Source: Montifringilla adamsi (lineage: Eukaryota; Chordata; Aves; Passeriformes; Passeridae). From it: a DNA stretch of 64,000 nucleotides. Position 1 is the stretch's first letter. Every line of letters begins with the position of its first letter. Shown piece by piece: positions 60,026 through 64,000 of the stretch. The notes beneath the pieces were generated by a model that was not told the origin of the DNA, did not search any database, and saw only the letters and a program-made list of their open reading frames with translations. The DNA is taken from contig JAGGNK010006559.1 of NCBI GenBank assembly GCA_017590115.1, positions 6,375,784 through 6,439,783 on the forward strand, given 5' to 3'. The translations under genes were made by a program, and so were the position numbers.

Positions 60026-63000
60026 CCCACTGCCAACTGCTGAAGCTGATTTGATTTGAATTCAACAAAACATTAGAAATGTTTTCATTTTGCTGCTTTG
60101 ATGTTTTTATGTCCTCTTTAAAAACCTCGTATACTGAAAAGATGGTACCATCTTTTTCTTTACAGTTCCATGACAATGAAATAATTTGATGTGATATATG
60201 AAAAGAAAGCAAGAATACCTTACAGTAGTTTAGCTTGTTTGAACACTGTCTGCTTCTAAAACTTACACATCCGTGCACAAATTCAACTGAAATTATAAAT
60301 CCATGTAAACTTAAGTTATCCAAGCTCAGCAAGGAAGTTTTGACTTTCTATGCTAGCCTTTGTTCTTGCCAATGTCACTGACTGCTCTGGTACCTGAAAT
60401 AGGACCTCTAGTCTCCTCTTGGCTAGGCCAGCTTTTTATATCTCCGGTCCTGCTGTTTATCTAAATATTTCTCTTTAATCTGAAGAGCTTGTTTTTCTAG
60501 AGCAAGAGTTTTCTGGGAAGGGATCCAGGAGTCACCAGTTCTCAGCTGCACTAAGAGCTCTTGCAGTGTGGGGATCAGCAGCAGTTGGTGAGGAGCTTTT
60601 TGATGCTGTGAGTTACAATAGAGGGAAAAGATTATGAAGCCTTCCCTTGCCCTGGGACTTCAGGCACAATACTTGTCATTCTGCACCATCACAGAGGGTG
60701 GTGGGATATGGTTCAGTGGCTTTCCTTCCGCTCCTGTAAAAACTCACCAAGAAGCAGTTTGCTAAAACAAGCATTGTTTCTCTGAAAAAACCCCAAACCG
60801 ATATTAGAAGTAATACTCTTTTAAAGCATTGGACACATTGTAGGTTGTTTGCTGCTGTTCCCACATGCCCTGACACCTCAAAATGAATCTAATCTGAAAG
60901 TTGAGCACATTTCTGTCTTCAGCAGCATCTGTGTCTTCTGTCTGTTTGTTTAGGGTTTTGCATGACTTCAGTTCCTGAAGTTTTGGTGTGCCTTATCAAT
61001 GTATGAAATGAAATTCAAGGTTTTTGCTTGAAGATGTGAATAGCCTGAAATCTAATTACCAGAGGGACTGCCCTTCTTAGCTCTGCAGTGCTGCTGCCAT
61101 GGGAACTGCCAGAAATGACCCATCGAGTTCGCTTTCTACAGAGGGGAAGTCTTCTGGTTGTTTGTCATCTCCCCCACCGAGTTTTATAACCTTCCCAGTC
61201 AGCTTCAAAGTCCTATCCCTTCTCTGCCCCATAGAGGACATTGCTGACTGTTGGATTCACTGGGCTTCAGATCAGGAATTGCACACAGAGTCTTTTTGAG
61301 TGTCCTAGTGCTCCATGGTGGTGAAAGTCAGGAAGTTTTGTGGTGTTGATGGAGACAGCATCAAATGTTTGATGTACAGTGTCTAAAGCAGTAAAGGCAT
61401 AGAGGTGGCTAATGTGTGTCCATGAATGTAACAGCTGTACACGTGTATGAGTGCTGAAGTCTTTCTCTGAACATCCTGCAAGGGGAGGGATGCATCAGAG
61501 TTCAAAATACAAGTTTCGGAAGATTCTAGGTCAAGAACGTTTCTCTTGTAAAGGCAAAGAGAAAAGACATGTGGAAGATAAAAACTGTTCTTCTCAAACA
61601 CACACTCTTCTTGGAGGACACATATGCTATTCATTTATGCTGATGGGAGAAAATATTTGTCCATTTTACTTTGTAAACAAATGCTGAGATTGTGAGATTG
61701 AGGTCCTTTTTGTAGCTGTGACTTCCCAGCTGCAAACTCAAATTGTAATAAAATCTCTGGAAAAACCTTTTCTGAAAAGCCTCCTGCCTATATTTTCTGT
61801 GGCTTCTCTAAAGTGAAGCCACACATACTTGGTTTGCTTGGCTAGAATTCAGAACAGCTTTTGATTTTTTTATGCCACTAACATGAATTCTACACCCGTG
61901 AGTTTCATTCAGCTTGAAAGACTGAGTTGGGATGAAGGGGTAGCTTCTAACTGAGTCTGGACAGGCTGTGGCCAGAGGGGCCAAGTTCTGGTGCAAGGGG
62001 AAGGAGGGGAACCAGGAGACTAAGGAAATGGTGGTTTTATGAGAGTGTCAAAATCAGATACTGGGAAATATTTTACATATTTATTTATCTGCCTGATATT
62101 GTCTTCTAGATTTTGCTGGTTTAGAAATCTGGTCTTTGGTCTTGTGATTTCTGCAAGAGACCTTGACTATCTCTTTCTTTTGTGCTGCTTTTCCAAGATT
62201 CTCAGATAAAGGATTCATGGAAAAGGACTGGATTTCAGAGGTTTACACAGTCCCCTTAAGCACCGTGTGCTGACTGCAAACTTGAAAATTGACTTTTTCT
62301 AACAGGTAGGGTTTTCTCTGCTCTGCCAATCAGCTGCAGTTGGTGTGCAATTGCAGAGCCTAACCCAGTGCTGTCTCCTGCAGTGGAGACAAAAATATGT
62401 AAGACATCTGTGACAATAAAATGACCTGACAGGAATTATTCCACTGCTGTCTGTGACTGCAGTGGCACTAACAAAAATCACAGATGGATTGGGACACGTG
62501 TGGGAATGTGTCTACCTGAGCTGGATCCACTTCAGCCCTGTTCTCTGTGAATGCAAATACTGTAGGACCTTCACTAAATGGCGGAGCAAATATTTAGAAA
62601 TGGAGTTGTTTTAAGTTCTCTGAGGTGCTGCTAAATCTCATGTTGCAAAAGTTTGCTGTTTACCAGAATCCTGAGTGACTCCCAGGAGCTCTCTCACCTC
62701 TTCTGCAATGAAGACCTTTGCAGGCACAGATGCTCACTGAATTTCTGCCAAGAACAACTTTCCTACCTCCAGTACGTGCACGGCAGGGAGGAGAGGGCAC
62801 CTGGAGCGCTGGTGCTCCTGCTGCTGGCTGAGGTACTGGCAGGGTTGTGCTCATGTATCCCTGACTTACTGTGTGTGAGAGCAACAAAGGGGAATAGCTG
62901 AGCCCCTTGCATCTGGCCCTTTTTGCCTGCTAGGCAAAAATCAGGTTCCAGGGGGAATAAATCCTCCTTTCTTCATAGCAGTACTCCTCTTGCTGCATAA

Positions 63001-64000
63001 CCCACTTCCTACACATTCAGTGTTGGGCTCACCATTCCAGTTTTTGGTCAGCAGAAAAAAGGAGTGTCTATAATCATTCACAGGTTTTCAGAGCCAGCAA
63101 TGCTGCAGATGCTGGATCCTTGGGGTGGGTTGGTAGGGCCTGGCAGTCCATATTATGGAAAATGGCTGGTGTATCCCATTAAAGCTGTGGCTGTGCCACA
63201 GGGAGACTCCACATGGTTCCACTCTTGCCCTTTGGTGAGGATGGTTGCATGGGTTGCATCTCATGCTCTGTAAAGCTCAAAGGGTCAGTTTATTTTACCT
63301 TATACTTGCATGTAGCTCATGTTCCAGAAGGAGCTTCTGCTCTCTCCTGCATCACTGGAGTTGTTACAAAAAGCTGGTGCCTTGACTGTTTATTCCTGTG
63401 CTCCCAAAGGCTCAGTGGTCTGCAGTAAGGGAATTATCAGTATTTGGCAGCAAATACAACAGTCTGTGAATGAAAGGGAGAGCAAGGGCATGAGCTGTCC
63501 TGGGCCAGACCTTTAGGCCACTCCAAGTCTGGGTGATTACCAAGAGCAAAACTCTGTCAGTAGTGAAGCAGCATGTTTAAGGCTTTCTCAGAGCTCAGAA
63601 GAACATTTAGTATTTTCAATGGCCCTGCTTATGCAAGTATTTCAGTTTATTTCACTTTCAGTGCAAAAAGACTTGCCTGTGCTGAATTATTCTAGTGCCA
63701 TTTCTGAATGTTAGAGGCGCTTTCATTCTGGCAAACACCCAAATTAGTAATTATAAGGCTTTTTCAAAATGATGTGCAAGAAAATAAAGAACAATAAGCA
63801 GTTTGCTATCTTTTGTGAGGAAGGGATGGGAATGCAGCTGAATATGTCATCCTGCTTCTCTACAAGATCTAGTTCAGAGCTGAGACATGTTGCTACAACC
63901 CACTTTCTTCAGGAAAACATCTGACTGCAGAGATTTCTGTTTCTCTACATGTGGTGAAGCACAGACACTTTTCATGACCATGGCATCTGACCAGAGCAGT
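59599..64000. other. Non-coding interval to the window end
   Basis: It includes a 20-bp perfect palindrome at 60137-60156. No repeat family, exon or RNA gene was recognised. The right edge is arbitrary. Confidence 0.45.

Overview
The window looks like bird nuclear DNA, close to a gene desert. CR1 LINE copies of several ages occur on both strands, some ending in the CR1 3' tail (ATTCTGTG-like octamers). There are also old MIR and tRNA-like SINE relics and one LTR that I recognise, from memory of avian repeats, as an avian endogenous-retrovirus LTR. I saw no mammalian L1 or Alu. Apart from one CpG island the sequence is AT-rich. The order or species cannot be named from what is visible. There are no bacterial-type genes, operons, CRISPR arrays or rRNA genes.

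Layout. Positions 1-1170 are probably the start of intron 1 of a minus-strand gene that leaves the window on the left. Positions 1170-2405 are a strong CpG island holding its promoter and a first coding exon (1765 down to 1708). That exon encodes a signal-peptide-like start and ends in a consensus GTGAGT donor. I could not name the gene. From 2.4 kb to 64 kb I found no exon I would defend. This stretch lies upstream of the gene and may hold distal regulatory DNA.

Repeats in order: MIR relic at 2.9 kb; CR1 fragments at 8.0, 8.9 and 11.1 kb; MIR relics at 7.9 and 15.3 kb; older, strongly diverged CR1 stretches at 17.8-18.5, 18.95-19.6, 43.2-43.9, 48.6-49.0 and 50.8-51.4 kb; two tRNA-like SINE relics facing opposite ways at 24.35-24.56 kb; the ERV LTR at 34.07-34.97 kb; and a younger CR1 at 46.14 kb. 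Simple repeats are scattered between them.

The most unusual structure is a 64-bp palindrome at 59535-59598 with no spacer and only one mismatched pair. It makes both strands encode the same short peptide. Other signals worth checking are a SOX-like inverted repeat at 3315-3351 and a motif-dense stretch at 26.48-27.01 kb (two octamer motifs, three copies of CTGCCCTAAT, an everted nuclear-receptor repeat). There are also two coding-looking fragments, near 6.2 kb and 54.1 kb. I did not find a complete new biological system; these are leads, not proofs.
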